A DNA stretch of 64,000 nucleotides from Panorpa germanica (taxonomy: Eukaryota; Arthropoda; Insecta; Mecoptera; Panorpidae): positions 18,424,759-18,488,758 of the forward strand of contig OY783204.1 of the NCBI GenBank assembly GCA_963678705.1. The letters are read 5' to 3'. A program made the position numbers and the translations under genes. The notes below the pieces were generated by a model. It was not told the DNA's origin and made no database searches. It saw nothing but the letters and a program-made list of their open reading frames with translations. This document shows positions 23,576 to 33,174 of this stretch, one piece after another (the first letter of the stretch is position 1; each line of letters begins with the position of its first letter).

Positions 23576-24610
23576 TTTCCCAATTGAGAAACGTTCTTTC
23601 TCAATGCCAAACTTTAGAGAAATGACCCTATTTGTGGGTAGTGGGTAGTAGCCCTTAGATTACTGCGGATGGTGTTAAAATCATTTAAAACTCAAACTCA
23701 TAAACTTCTAAATGACAAAGGATGAAGATAATAGCAGCTCCATCTGTCTGACTGTCTCAAGTGAGAAGAGAAACGTGTAGAAAACTTTCTATGTACGAGT
23801 ATTAGCAAAGAGAAATGAATTGAATTTCTTGTTCATGCAGTGATTAATCTTCACAACATAGAGGCAACCACATTAACACAGAAAAGGATTTATAGATATC
23901 TTATCTCACAAAATACGCATACATATTCATCTTCTAGAATGTTTTAAAATAACGGCTGCATGATTTTGCTGTGAAATCGGACACGGACACTCTTGCTGAT
24001 TAAGTGCATACGTCGAGTTGCTATCAGGGCACCAACATAACCATTATTATTAATTTCTATTTATAAGTTTATTTCTTGGAATAAATATGATATTCCGAAA
24101 ATTGCGAATTTTTATAAATCGTGTTTTATATTTAGCTGAGATGATAGGTTAAGTGAATGACATATTTACATCTGTGTCTGCAATAACAAGAGCTTTATTT
24201 AGTTGAACTATGAATGGGCAGCACGGAAATACACTATGTTGCATTTTGGTTATTTTCATTCTCTTTTTAATGTATTTATTTTTAGCTTTAGCTAATTCGC
24301 CTTCTTGCCTGTTTACAAAAAATGTTACATGGAAGTAACACTCATCTTATAAAATAATTACACGGTAAACACGGCTTATCTGTTACGTAAATACTATTAC
24401 CTAATATATAACGTTTTGTGACCTATCTTACTGCTTCTTAAAAAAGAAATCGTAACTCTTTGCATATTAGTATACTCATAAAACTTCTTAAGAATACCTT
24501 TTCAGGGATTATAAAAACTTTAACTTTACCCTTTTATTGATTAAAGAATTTTAAAATAGCTATAAAATATAATACTCTTTTGGATAAAATTCCTGGAATG
24601 AAATATTACA
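23576..24610. other. AT-rich DNA, no gene seen
   Basis: GAGAAACGTTCTTTCTC near 23586 is a short dyad just upstream of the Harbinger fragment. Nothing else is recognised. Confidence 0.35.
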
Positions 24611-24618
24611 TCAATGCA

Positions 24619-24852
24619 CCCAGTAAACATTTTGGAATCACCATCATATTAAAGATGCGTATGATTTTTGTCATGAAAGAGTTCAGTTTCTCACAGTCGT
24701 TCATACAAAATGTCTATCTTATCGGCTACAAATGGCAAAACCACTCACCTGTCGGAATACAAATGAAGTTAAAGTTGATGCGAACTATAATTGAAGTGCA
24801 ATAGTGATAGAAACGTCACAAAAGAAAACAATTCACCAAATTGTTTGATGGG
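24619..24852 (-). mobile_element. 234-bp MITE with CCCAGTAAACA ends (copy 3, inverted)
   Basis: Inverted copy of 17494-17747: starts CCCAGTAAACATTTTGGAAT and ends CCAAATTGTTTGATGGG. Blocks GTGAGAAACTGAACT and GCCGATAAG.TAGACATTTT are shared when reverse-complemented. The frame at 24580-24804 is an accident of this repeat. Confidence 0.75.
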
Positions 24853-25399
24853 CAATTACATGCTAAACTTAGAAAATAAAGATCTAGTCTTAAAAATGAA
24901 ACCGTAGATATGTTCTTTCATTTACTAATAACAACGCAAAATGTAACATAAATTCATTGAATTTATGTTGATATTTATATTCCAGTAATATGTTGGATTT
25001 TACACCAGTGCTGACACTGCTTAATAAATTTTAATTACAAGTAGACCACAAAAACAGAAACACTAATTTTTTATAATTAATGCGGAAGTCTCTACCAAAT
25101 AAAATTTTGTTATAACACCGATGATAAAAAAAATGACCTTTCAAAGTAAAACCATAATTAAAACCATTGTGATTAATTTCCTAATATTTAAAACAGCTCG
25201 AAGCTACTGTCATAAATTTAAAAAGACATTAAATAATTCGAAATCAATACAGGCACAGTCATGGGCGTCCGAAGGGTGGGATAAGTGGGATTTGAACTTT
25301 GTAATAGATAGAATGAATTTTGTGGTAAATTTATGTATCTTACACATAATCAGATCTACAATTAGTTTCAAATTCATAAGAGCTATTCCTTTATTGAAT

Positions 25400-25790
25400 T
25401 ATCTATAAATTACGTGACACAAATGTCATGGTTTCAAATTTAACCCTCCCCCTTTACTATTGTCACACATTATAGAAAAATGTCCACACACATTTAAGAG
25501 GAACATATTTTAAGTCTTAATATGTTTTCTGGTCTTTTTATGAAGACGAATTGGATGTGACGTTACTAAGCTTATGAGTTTTCATTCCTTCCCCTCCACT
25601 TTGGATACGTCTTGTCACACATTGTAGAAATATCCCCCTCTCCGTTGTTGTAATGTCACATATTTAGAAAACAGAATGTTTTATTTTTCCTAATTTTTCT
25701 TTTTGTATTGTTTATTTTTTCACACTATTGTTACACTTTGTAGTGTCCCTCCTTCCCTTTTGATGAAACACTTGCTTCATCGATGAACTA
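25400..25790 (+). repeat. Decayed relative of the TAAATTACGTGA element family
   Basis: TATAAATTACGTGACACAAATGTC, followed by pyrimidine blocks such as AACCCTCCCCCTTTAC and TGTCACACATT repeated three times, has the build of the subterminal region of the element at 52675-53554. Both true ends are missing. Confidence 0.4.
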
Positions 25791-26698
25791 AAACGGATAC
25801 GGAGAACATCATATCAGATATTTGTTTACAATCAGATTATATAGGTGATATGATATCTGATGTATAAACAAATACGCTGATGCGATCAATTGCTCACCAT
25901 CAGTTCTCTTGAAAGTTTGATTCAGATTCTCACTTAGAAATCCAATCGCTTCTTGACTTCAAGACTAAAAGACTTGACTTTATAACTCTGAAGAATAATA
26001 AATCGAAACTAAAATTAAATCTGAACCTGGTGTCTTTAGGTCTGAATCTGATGGTCTTTACAGTATAAACAATAAAATTTAATGTTTCTGTCCTACTTGG
26101 ATTTCAGTTTTACACTAGATAGAATGAATTTTGTGATATATTTACGCTAAATAGGCAGAAAACTGCCTTGCAGTACAAGGTTATTTAAGGCTTTCCATAA
26201 GCTAATTCCAAGGTACATTTTCTACTTACTGCAATTTATACAATATATAGCTAATTTAAGTGTTACTTTGCGTTACATTTTCTACCTGCGAATGTAACTG
26301 AAGTTTTGACTCCCCTATAAACATTATGTGTACACCCATGTGCACAACCTCCGCAACTCGCTACCCAGTATCGTTGGTCCATTCCAGTTTGCAAACTACC
26401 AACAAAATAAAAAATATTTTCTGACAAGGTATAAAATATAAACGTGCATACAATTAAAAAAAATTAATTAAAAGTCTTTTATTGTGGTTTTGTAATTTTG
26501 TTAAATTTATGACAGCAGAGAGCCGGTAATAAAGTGTTCATTATAAAGATTTAATTTGAAATGATTAAAATAACTGTTACCCGAACGAGCAGGAAGCAGC
26601 CAATCGAGATAAACGCCCAATCAAATGTGTTACATTAATTATAACGTTGAGATTTTTTATCCAAAAAAACTGAAATACGTCAGGTGAATTGCGAATGT
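25791..26698. other. AT-rich DNA, no gene seen
   Basis: The stretch GATATGATATCTGAT and its surroundings near 25810-25870 form an imperfect dyad. No gene. Confidence 0.3.
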
Positions 26699-26727
26699 GG
26701 GATGGGACGGGGTGGGGTGGCGTTGGG
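26699..26727 (+). other. G-quadruplex-type G-rich run
   Basis: Five G tracts of three or more, with short loops (GGGATGGGACGGGGTGGGG and a further TGG..GGG), in otherwise AT-rich DNA. This meets the usual four-tract quadruplex pattern. Function unknown. Confidence 0.6.
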
Positions 26728-27299
26728 AGTCATGAATAATTATAAAAAAGATAATTGTTGTTTATGTATGTAAATAATTAAAAGAAACACGCAAATTAAG
26801 AAGACGTTTGAGATACGTTTCTAACCATTGAAGACATAATTGTATCGATATAGTACAAAAAACATATTATGTTATATCGAAAGTGTTAGACACACGCAAA
26901 GGCGGAATAAGGAGGAAGAGGGGGTGACAAGGGGGAAGTTGAGTCATAAGTTTTACGACGTCACATCTAAAATTATACAATTGTGTTGTGGACCAAAACT
27001 AAATTTATATAAAATTGTATTGTATATTGATTAAGTTGGCTATCAGAACCTCAAATATTTAATTATTTTTATTCAATTCGCAATATTATAGAAGTTATTA
27101 ATAATTAACATTGTTTTACGTTTATTAATTAAAAGAGTAAAAATTTACAAAAAAGTAAAAAAAAAGTTCATGATGTCATTGCTTCCTCATCTTCTTCCCC
27201 CACTACCATTTGCCAACCTTTACAATCACTGTTAAACAAGAGATGCAGTATTAGACGTTAAATCTATAGCAGCTGTTGCGTATTTTCTTGTAAAAACTG

Positions 27300-27695
27300 A
27301 ACAATTCATAAAACATTTTTGTCTTTAAAAACTGTTTTAGTAAACAAAACACATTCCCATCTGGAGTCGGTAAGATCAAAGGAAAACACGTTTGTTGCAG
27401 TATTGGTTTGAACACGCACTTTTGTTTTTTGTGAACATTTGTGCTTGCCAGTTGTTGTTTATCATTTGGCTAGCACAAGATCCAAGAGCAGTTATAAATA
27501 AGTGCAGAATGCAGTGGACAAAAGATACGACCAACAATTTAATAGAAATCGCCAGCACAATAATTTGTGGGATGCTAAATTTTTATGGGATACACAAAAC
27601 AATAGAAACAAAACCAGTCTGTTTTCGAAAAACAGAACTGTTTTAAAATAAAGCAAAACTATTTTCAAAACTGTCTCTTTGGTGTAAAACCAGCA
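27300..27695 (+). mobile_element. PIF/Harbinger-like MITE, left end missing (copy 3)
   Basis: Matches copy 1 from CATAAAACATTTTTGTCTTT through ATGCAGTGGACAAAAGATAC (MADF-like start at 27513) to the right end, whose reverse complement is TGCTGGTTTTACACCAAAGA, followed by TTA. The left TIR is lost. A small deletion after the LIEI codons shifts the MADF-like frame. The ATTCCCATCTGGAGT block is shared with copy 2. Confidence 0.7.
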
Positions 27696-27699
27696 TTAC

Positions 27700-28129
27700 T
27701 TTTTATATTCTAAACTAACTCCGTGACGTCATGAACTAGTAGGATAACAACCGTAATATATTATGTAGTAAAACGAAATACAAACTTTAAATAGAAATAT
27801 CTTCGTCAATTTTTAGGTAATTAATTAAATTTGAAAGCTAATATACATTATTATCCCATATATCAATAATGAATTAAAAATATACTTCTAGAAAATCAGT
27901 TGACAACCTAATTTCTAATATTATTATATTTGAACATAATTCATCGCGAATACTTTACTGCACTTATCGATTATTTGTTCTTCGTTCAACTTACATTTGT
28001 AAAGAGCCCCAATCAATATTTTCGTTTTTACCCCATTTGGAGTAACTTAACCGACCCGTGTTCTAGGTAGACTATTTTCCTTACATAATTGATGTTCTTG
28101 CATCTACATAGACAACGTGTAATTGAGTC
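27700..28129. other. AT-rich DNA, no gene seen
   Basis: Nothing recognised. Confidence 0.35.
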
Positions 28130-28370
28130 AATTATTTCAAGTTCGCGTTCGCGTTCACGTCGTTTGCGTTACATGTTCTCATGACACAGAACATACAACG
28201 TGCTCTTGCGTAACAAAACAACTGTCTTGTGTCGCCAGCAGCTGCAATTGACCTTGATCTTGGCCCCGGAGTGTCGCAGCCCATGGTCACGCCGACGGGG
28301 ACAGGAGACGGAGGAACTGTGCACGCACTTGGTTGAACGCCTGACACAAGACTTGAGAGAATAACACATT
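28130..28370. other. GC-rich island of about 240 bp, unexplained
   Basis: Clearly richer in G+C and CpG than its surroundings (TCGCGTTCGCGTTCACGTCG, GGCCCCGGAGTGTCGCAGCC, CGCCGACGGGG). It is open on the minus strand for 85 codons in one frame and 66 in another, with no domain recognised. It could be an exon, a promoter-proximal fragment or an inserted piece of foreign or repeat DNA. Confidence 0.35.
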
Positions 28371-28389
28371 TCAGTTTTATGTCATTCAC

Positions 28390-29092
28390 AACATTGTTTC
28401 TAAATTATATTTCTGGTAATAATGGGAAGTACGGTAACCTGTAAGAGTTATGTTATAGCATTTAAGTTAAATTTGGTAGTTTACTTGGTGTTAAATTTTA
28501 TTACACAACATATTGATATAACTGTCTCTCAAGACGTTAAATGTCCTTTTTACTTAGTTCTATAACGATTTTAATTAGTACTATATTCTAAAAAGTAATA
28601 ATGACAAAAAAATGAGATGTAGATACTTAGGTAGAAATTTGTCTTGTAGTGAAAGATTCACATTTGTTAGCTTATCATAAAATAATTTTATGATTTATTT
28701 TATATTTCATATAGAAATTGTCTTGCAATGTAAGTTTTACACTTGATAGTTTACTACAAGGTAATTAGTAGGATTAAAGATCTGGTAAATCATAATACTA
28801 CCCTACTTCAACACAAAACGTAAACTCACGTAATATTTAAAGTCATATTTTTTACTTAATGTGAATTTTATTATTTAACAAAGTTTATATAATAAAATAA
28901 AAGGAGTGATATGTAAAAGGAGTGTATGTAAAACATTTCTTTGTACATACAACATTAATAGTATATTATACATCGAGGGAAGAAAGTAGGACATTTCAAC
29001 CCGCGTGTAAAGCTGACTCCGTTAAAATCGGCAAACACGCGAACTGGAATATCTTACTTTCTTCACAGGTGTGTATGCTATTTTTCACCATA
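28390..29092. other. AT-rich DNA, weak internal repetition
   Basis: TAGAAATT(T)GTCTTG(T/C)A occurs twice (near 28634 and 28712), each followed by a TTTGTTAGCTTA/TTGATAGTTTAC-like block, suggesting a decayed tandem duplication of about 80 bp. No gene. Confidence 0.3.
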
Positions 29093-29236
29093 TTTGCACC
29101 GAAATTTTAAATTTCTGCCACTGTTTTGAGAGGAGGTTGGTGCAGATGTCAAACTATTTCATTTATTTTCTCATAAGAATAAAAAGGCACTCTCATCCCG
29201 CAAAACGGAGTATAAATTTAAACTTTCGGTGCAGAT
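29093..29236. repeat. Inverted repeat, possible small MITE
   Basis: TTTGCACCGAAATTTTAAATT on the left pairs imperfectly with AAATTTAAACTTTCGGTGCA on the right. The ends are about 20 bp apart by 100 bp. No target duplication is clear. Confidence 0.4.
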
Positions 29237-29494
29237 AAGTGTAAAACAGTTAATACAAAACAATTTATATACAGATAACTCATATACAAAGGCAAACGTA
29301 TCCCTCTAAAGATCTCTTCCAGTTATTATATGAAAGTCAGACCTGTCTACTATACTGATGTGTATACTGACAACAAAATAACAATTTAGTTTATAATCTT
29401 TTTCTAGCCTTAGTTTTCGCAAAAGTATCAATGACTTCGGTTAAATCTATGCTTGATGCTTTGTTTTCGACTGTTATTAGCGATAAATAGTAAT

Positions 29495-29575
29495 TCATAA
29501 AATGTTTCACTCATGTAAATCAGATCTGTTCGATCACGATCATTGTTCGCAAGACTCAGGAATACGACCACCGGT
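29495..29575 (+). repeat. Half copy of the 54905-55115 MITE
   Basis: Shares TCACTCA.GTAAATCAGATCTGTTCGATCAC, CATTGTTCG and CTCAGGAATA with the right arm of the element at 54905-55115. No second arm is present. Confidence 0.5.
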
Positions 29576-29904
29576 TATTGCTGCATACCTCACAACAATG
29601 GTCTATCTTCGATAAATCTAAATCTAAAGTGTTCTTTTTATAAAATGAAATAAAAAGTGTGATTTCTCATGAGCCTCAATGTTAAACGCAAAAAAATTCA
29701 AAGTTCAATATGTTTTTACTGGTTCTCTGCAGTTTTTCTAAAATTTAACGAGATCAATATCTTATTATAATCTACTAATATGCCAAATTTTAGAAAATAT
29801 TAAACGGTAACTCTCTGACCGACAGTACTACCTTAAAGTCGTGTTGCAACCTATTGTATTTACATTCCAAAGGTGGGAGAATTTTTAGCTTGTACAATAC
29901 GAGG

Positions 29905-29993
29905 TTTGTTGGTCAGAGTCCGAGGGCCCCCTGAGCTTGAGGGCCCCGGTGCCGAGCACCGACTGGCCCATACCTAGCTACGCCAGTGCGTAA
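29905..29993 (-). repeat. hAT-like end fragment (CACTGGCGTAGCTAGG)
   Basis: On the minus strand the sequence begins CACTGGCGTAGCTAGGTATG and goes on through GGGCC and GGGGCC blocks. CAGTGGCGTAGC starts are known from hAT elements. A similar CAGTGGCGTAGCTAC is at 57553. No second end or 8-bp duplication was found. Confidence 0.35.
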
Positions 29994-29999
29994 AATACT

Positions 30000-30744
30000 T
30001 TGATCATAAATAAAACAATAAAAATTATAAAAAAAATAAAGTTCAGCTAAGCCTGCGTGTGCATGTCGTATGTATATGTGTGTGTAAACATTCACGCAGG
30101 TCAGACTGTTTCAAATATTCACATCTTAAATCTGCAAAAAGTTTTAGATATTTTAAATGCGTTGCAAATTCTATAACACTGAAAATAAAAACCCGTAGAA
30201 CTGGTTTCAGAGAAACGTTATTATGATATATTTGTTTCGTTTATCTTGCGTTAAATTTAATAACCAAATCGAATTTGTGTTCTTTGGTGTCTCTTATTAT
30301 TTTTTCTTTTTTTTGCTAAACATTGCGAAGTCTCAACCCATTTATAGCAAAAATTCAAACGTGTGTTATGCAAAGGCATTCTACAAAATATTACTTCATT
30401 TTAACTTCCAGTGTAACATGAATTTAAATCACTTTACAAAACTAAAATTAGAGAATTGAATTCAGGACCGCATTTTGAGGTGTGGAGGCCCTGGGTCAAT
30501 GACGGAGCAGAAGCCCCTAATTATTTTCCGAATAAAACGAACAAATTTATTCCGTCAAGTCTTTCCAAGATTCAGTGCTTTGATCTCTATTGTAGAGGCC
30601 CCTTTCTTGTGGAAACCCCAAAGCAGTATTACATTTAAGAGTAAAGTTTCAGTATACTTTTGTAATCGAATATATCCGAGTAGAATTTTATTCAAGATGT
30701 TGTAAAGATCCCGAGGAGAGTGCCTTATCAGGAATGCCTTACTC
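30000..30744. other. AT-rich DNA, no gene seen
   Basis: Overlapping chance frames of 60-78 codons at 30223-30746; none has a domain. A GAGGCCCCTTTCTTG / TGTGGAGGCCCTGGG pair of GC words may belong to the hAT-like fragment just upstream. Confidence 0.3.
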
Positions 30745-30985
30745 AATCATAAGGTTTTAGTAGTGAAGATAACGCGGCTGCCTGACGAAATCATTACCGG
30801 TTGCAGTCTGACTAACTTTGTTGGATTTTGGTTTCGAGTAAACTTTATTAATATAATTAAAAATAATATTCAATGTTGATGAAGCAGGTCTTTTGAACTA
30901 AGCTGGGTCTTTCATCATCATTTCTAAAATAATAATAATTATTAAAATTTGTTTCCTTTTTGTAAGTGTCTTGTGTTTCTAGCTA
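30745..30985 (+). repeat. Dispersed repeat, partner at 13850-14150
   Basis: See 13850-14150: GGCTGCCTGACG, TTGGATTTTG, TTTATTAATATAAT, GGTCTTTCATCATCA and TTAAAATTTGTTTCC occur in the same order. Confidence 0.5.
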
Positions 30986-31111
30986 TTCCATAGCCGAAGG
31001 ATTGGGGTTCTATGGACAATTTTACTTTGGATCTGATAATTTTTAAAACAATGCAATGCATTTACCCTTTATATAATACACAATTTAAATGTTGTATCTA
31101 TATATAACATA

Positions 31112-31440
31112 TTTTAGAAATTGTAAATTTTTAATCAAACTTATGTGTTGCTTCTGAAATCAAAGTTTTTTATTTTAGTAATTTACATACACATTATAAT
31201 AATTACACTGTTTAATTCAAATCATACTATCATAACTGAAATCAAAGAAACGACATTCAAAGTTTATTACTTAAATTGTCAATTCCTTTTTATCTAATTT
31301 TATAATAACTTAACATTATGCACAGTGAGTTCTGTCAGCTGTTACTCATTCCACTGCACACATTAAAATGTGTGCACCTGACCAGAATGCAATTCTAATA
31401 TCTCTGGTCAGTGTAGAAATATAACTTCTTTACATATTTT
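31112..31440 (+). repeat. Dispersed repeat of about 330 bp with terminal hairpins (copy 1)
   Basis: Direct copy of 49912-50290. Begins AATTGTAAATTTTTAATCAA. Near its 3' end it has two hairpins: TGCACACATT-AA-AATGTGTGCA (31355-31376, only in this copy) and CTGACCAGA...TCTGGTCAG (31378-31411, conserved in both copies). It shows no inverted ends. A conserved 3' hairpin without TIRs recalls Helitron termini, but the CTRR end is not clear in this copy. Confidence 0.7.
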
Positions 31441-31870
31441 TAAAATCATTTCCGGCCCTGGAAACGGAAAATAAAAATCAGTGTGTTTCCCGAGAAATCC
31501 CGCATAGAACCTTCAAATTTTCACTCTTTATTTCATGTATACGAGCGTCATCATTCCATTTTGGTATCAATTTTTTAAATTGACTGTCAAGCAACTGCTG
31601 GTATCGCATTGCATTTATTTTAATATGAATTTATTACTAAATAAATATTAGTTAATGTCGAAAAGGTCAAGAAGCCGCTAATAAATTGAATTAACATGAT
31701 AACGCATTGATATACACAGAATAAATTCATATAATTGAAATTTTTTATACAAGTATATAAAAATATAACCAAAACAATTGGTAAATCGTGTCAGAGTAAA
31801 TTGTTATCTTTTACGTTAACTTTGTTATAAATAATAACAAAATAAATAAATAATACAGTAAAGTTTATAA

Positions 31871-32678
31871 CAGGGCTTCACACGCGCACGTGATTTTTCT
31901 CGTCTCGTAAAAGCGAGAAGATACGAGACGAGACATTTCTGAAAACTATTGAGTCGGTACAGAGACCTCATAAGGCGAGATCCGAGAGTCTCGTTTCAGG
32001 TTCCTTTGACGTTATTTAAAAAAAAAATTGTTAGAAAAATAAACTAACAACAACATAAATGTTCAACCCTTTTTTATTACAAAAAAGGTTAGATTGTAAA
32101 TTTACGAAATATAAAATTAACAAACATCTGTTAAATATTTTATTTTATAATTTTGTCTTTTACAACATTTTGTAGCCGAACAGAAACGAATGTTTTAAGG
32201 GAAAATAAATGTGAATATAAATTATATACAATGCGATTGTTTGAAGACATTTTGCCGCAAAAATGTCGTTGCGTGTAGGTGTTAGTAGTGTCTACCTGAA
32301 AAGAAGGCCTAGATTAGATAAAAGTGATGATGCATTAAGTGAACCAGTTGATCAACTGTGTATAAAAAAAAATTCTTCAAAGTTTAAATTTTCTTTTAAA
32401 TTTGATACAATTAATAGTGAGAAAAAAGCGATATGCTTAGTGTGTGAAAAATTTAGAATAAAGAAAATAATTAACCAAATAAAATAATGAATTACTTTGT
32501 TTAGAGCTTTGTTTAGATCTTAGGAGTAAGTTCTCACAATAACAAGATGTGATGAGACGAGACGAGATAAACGATTACGAGACGGGACCGAGAAACGATA
32601 CCTATTTTTTTCTAACCTAACGAGAACTATGCGAGATTTTTGAAACTCTTGCCTTATCTCGTCTCGTGTGAAGCTCTA
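31871..32678 (+). mobile_element. hAT-family element, 8-bp TSD
   Basis: The ends are CAGGGCTTCACACG and, reverse-complemented, TAGAGCTTCACACG, fitting the (C/T)AGNG start of hAT transposons. The perfect 8-bp duplication GTTTATAA lies at 31863-31870 and 32679-32686. Sub-terminal GAGACGAGA/TCTCGTCTC words repeat in both arms, as hAT transposase-binding motifs often do. The 808-bp interior keeps only a BED-finger piece (32263-32487); the catalytic and dimerisation domains are absent, so it is nonautonomous. Confidence 0.9.
32263..32487 (+). pseudogene. hAT transposase N-terminus with BED-finger remnant
   Basis: A 74-codon frame starting at ATG 32263. After a polar N-terminus it has SKFKFSFKF, an aromatic-rich lead-in, and then AICLVCEKF, the first CxxC of a BED zinc finger, the DNA-binding domain at the front of hAT transposases. 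The frame ends before the paired His/Cys, and the DDE region is missing altogether. The placement inside the hAT ends supports the call. The family assignment is by pattern. Confidence 0.6.
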
Positions 32679-32766
32679 GTTTATAACTATTAACGACAGA
32701 TCGTATGTCTACACACTAAAATCTGAACGGCGTATCCGATTCTGACCATTCTGTCAGATTTGAAGT
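32679..32766 (+). repeat. Left part of a 95-bp duplicated segment
   Basis: GTTTATAACTATTAACGACA through GTCAGATTTGAAGT recurs at 39539-39626. There it is followed directly by TAAATTT, which here lies beyond the LTR retrotransposon at 38358-38364. The two copies look identical by eye. The left limit of the homology coincides with the 8-bp TSD of the hAT element. Confidence 0.9.
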
Positions 32767-33172
32767 TGTTAGGGTTGTTTAATTAAAACATTACAATCAA
32801 TTGAACAAGAATATATTTATTAGTAATAAATCCGAAATTAAATATGTAGTATTATAAAAATGTAATCAGCTCAACCCTTCCAGTCAGAGGCCGTAAGTCA
32901 GAATGCCAATCCCGAGTCACTCTCGAGGTTCAAGCACAGTTCCCACCCGCATATGTTTTATGTCAGTCTTAATTATTCCTAGCATGTTTATTGTCTTAAG
33001 TCAGCAACAAATCCTGTGTCTCCTCGAGACTGGTGATATCATTGCACGTGTTCCATGACATGCGTAGTTTAACTCCTTGGTAGGTCCGGTGTTTCAGTTT
33101 AAGTGTTCCTTGAAGTGTTTATTGTCTTAAGTCATCAACAAATCCTGCGTCTCCTCGAGACTGGTGGTATCA
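32767..33172 (-). repeat. 3' LTR (minus-strand element), 406 bp
   Basis: Plus-strand reading runs TGTTAGGGTTGTTTAATT to CTGGTGGTATCA. I found no difference from the other LTR base by base. It contains an internal duplication: a block from TTTATTGTCTTAAGTCA to GAGACTGGTGATATCA at 32988-33041 recurs at 33118-33172 with a few changes. Confidence 0.93.
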
Positions 33173-33174
33173 CT

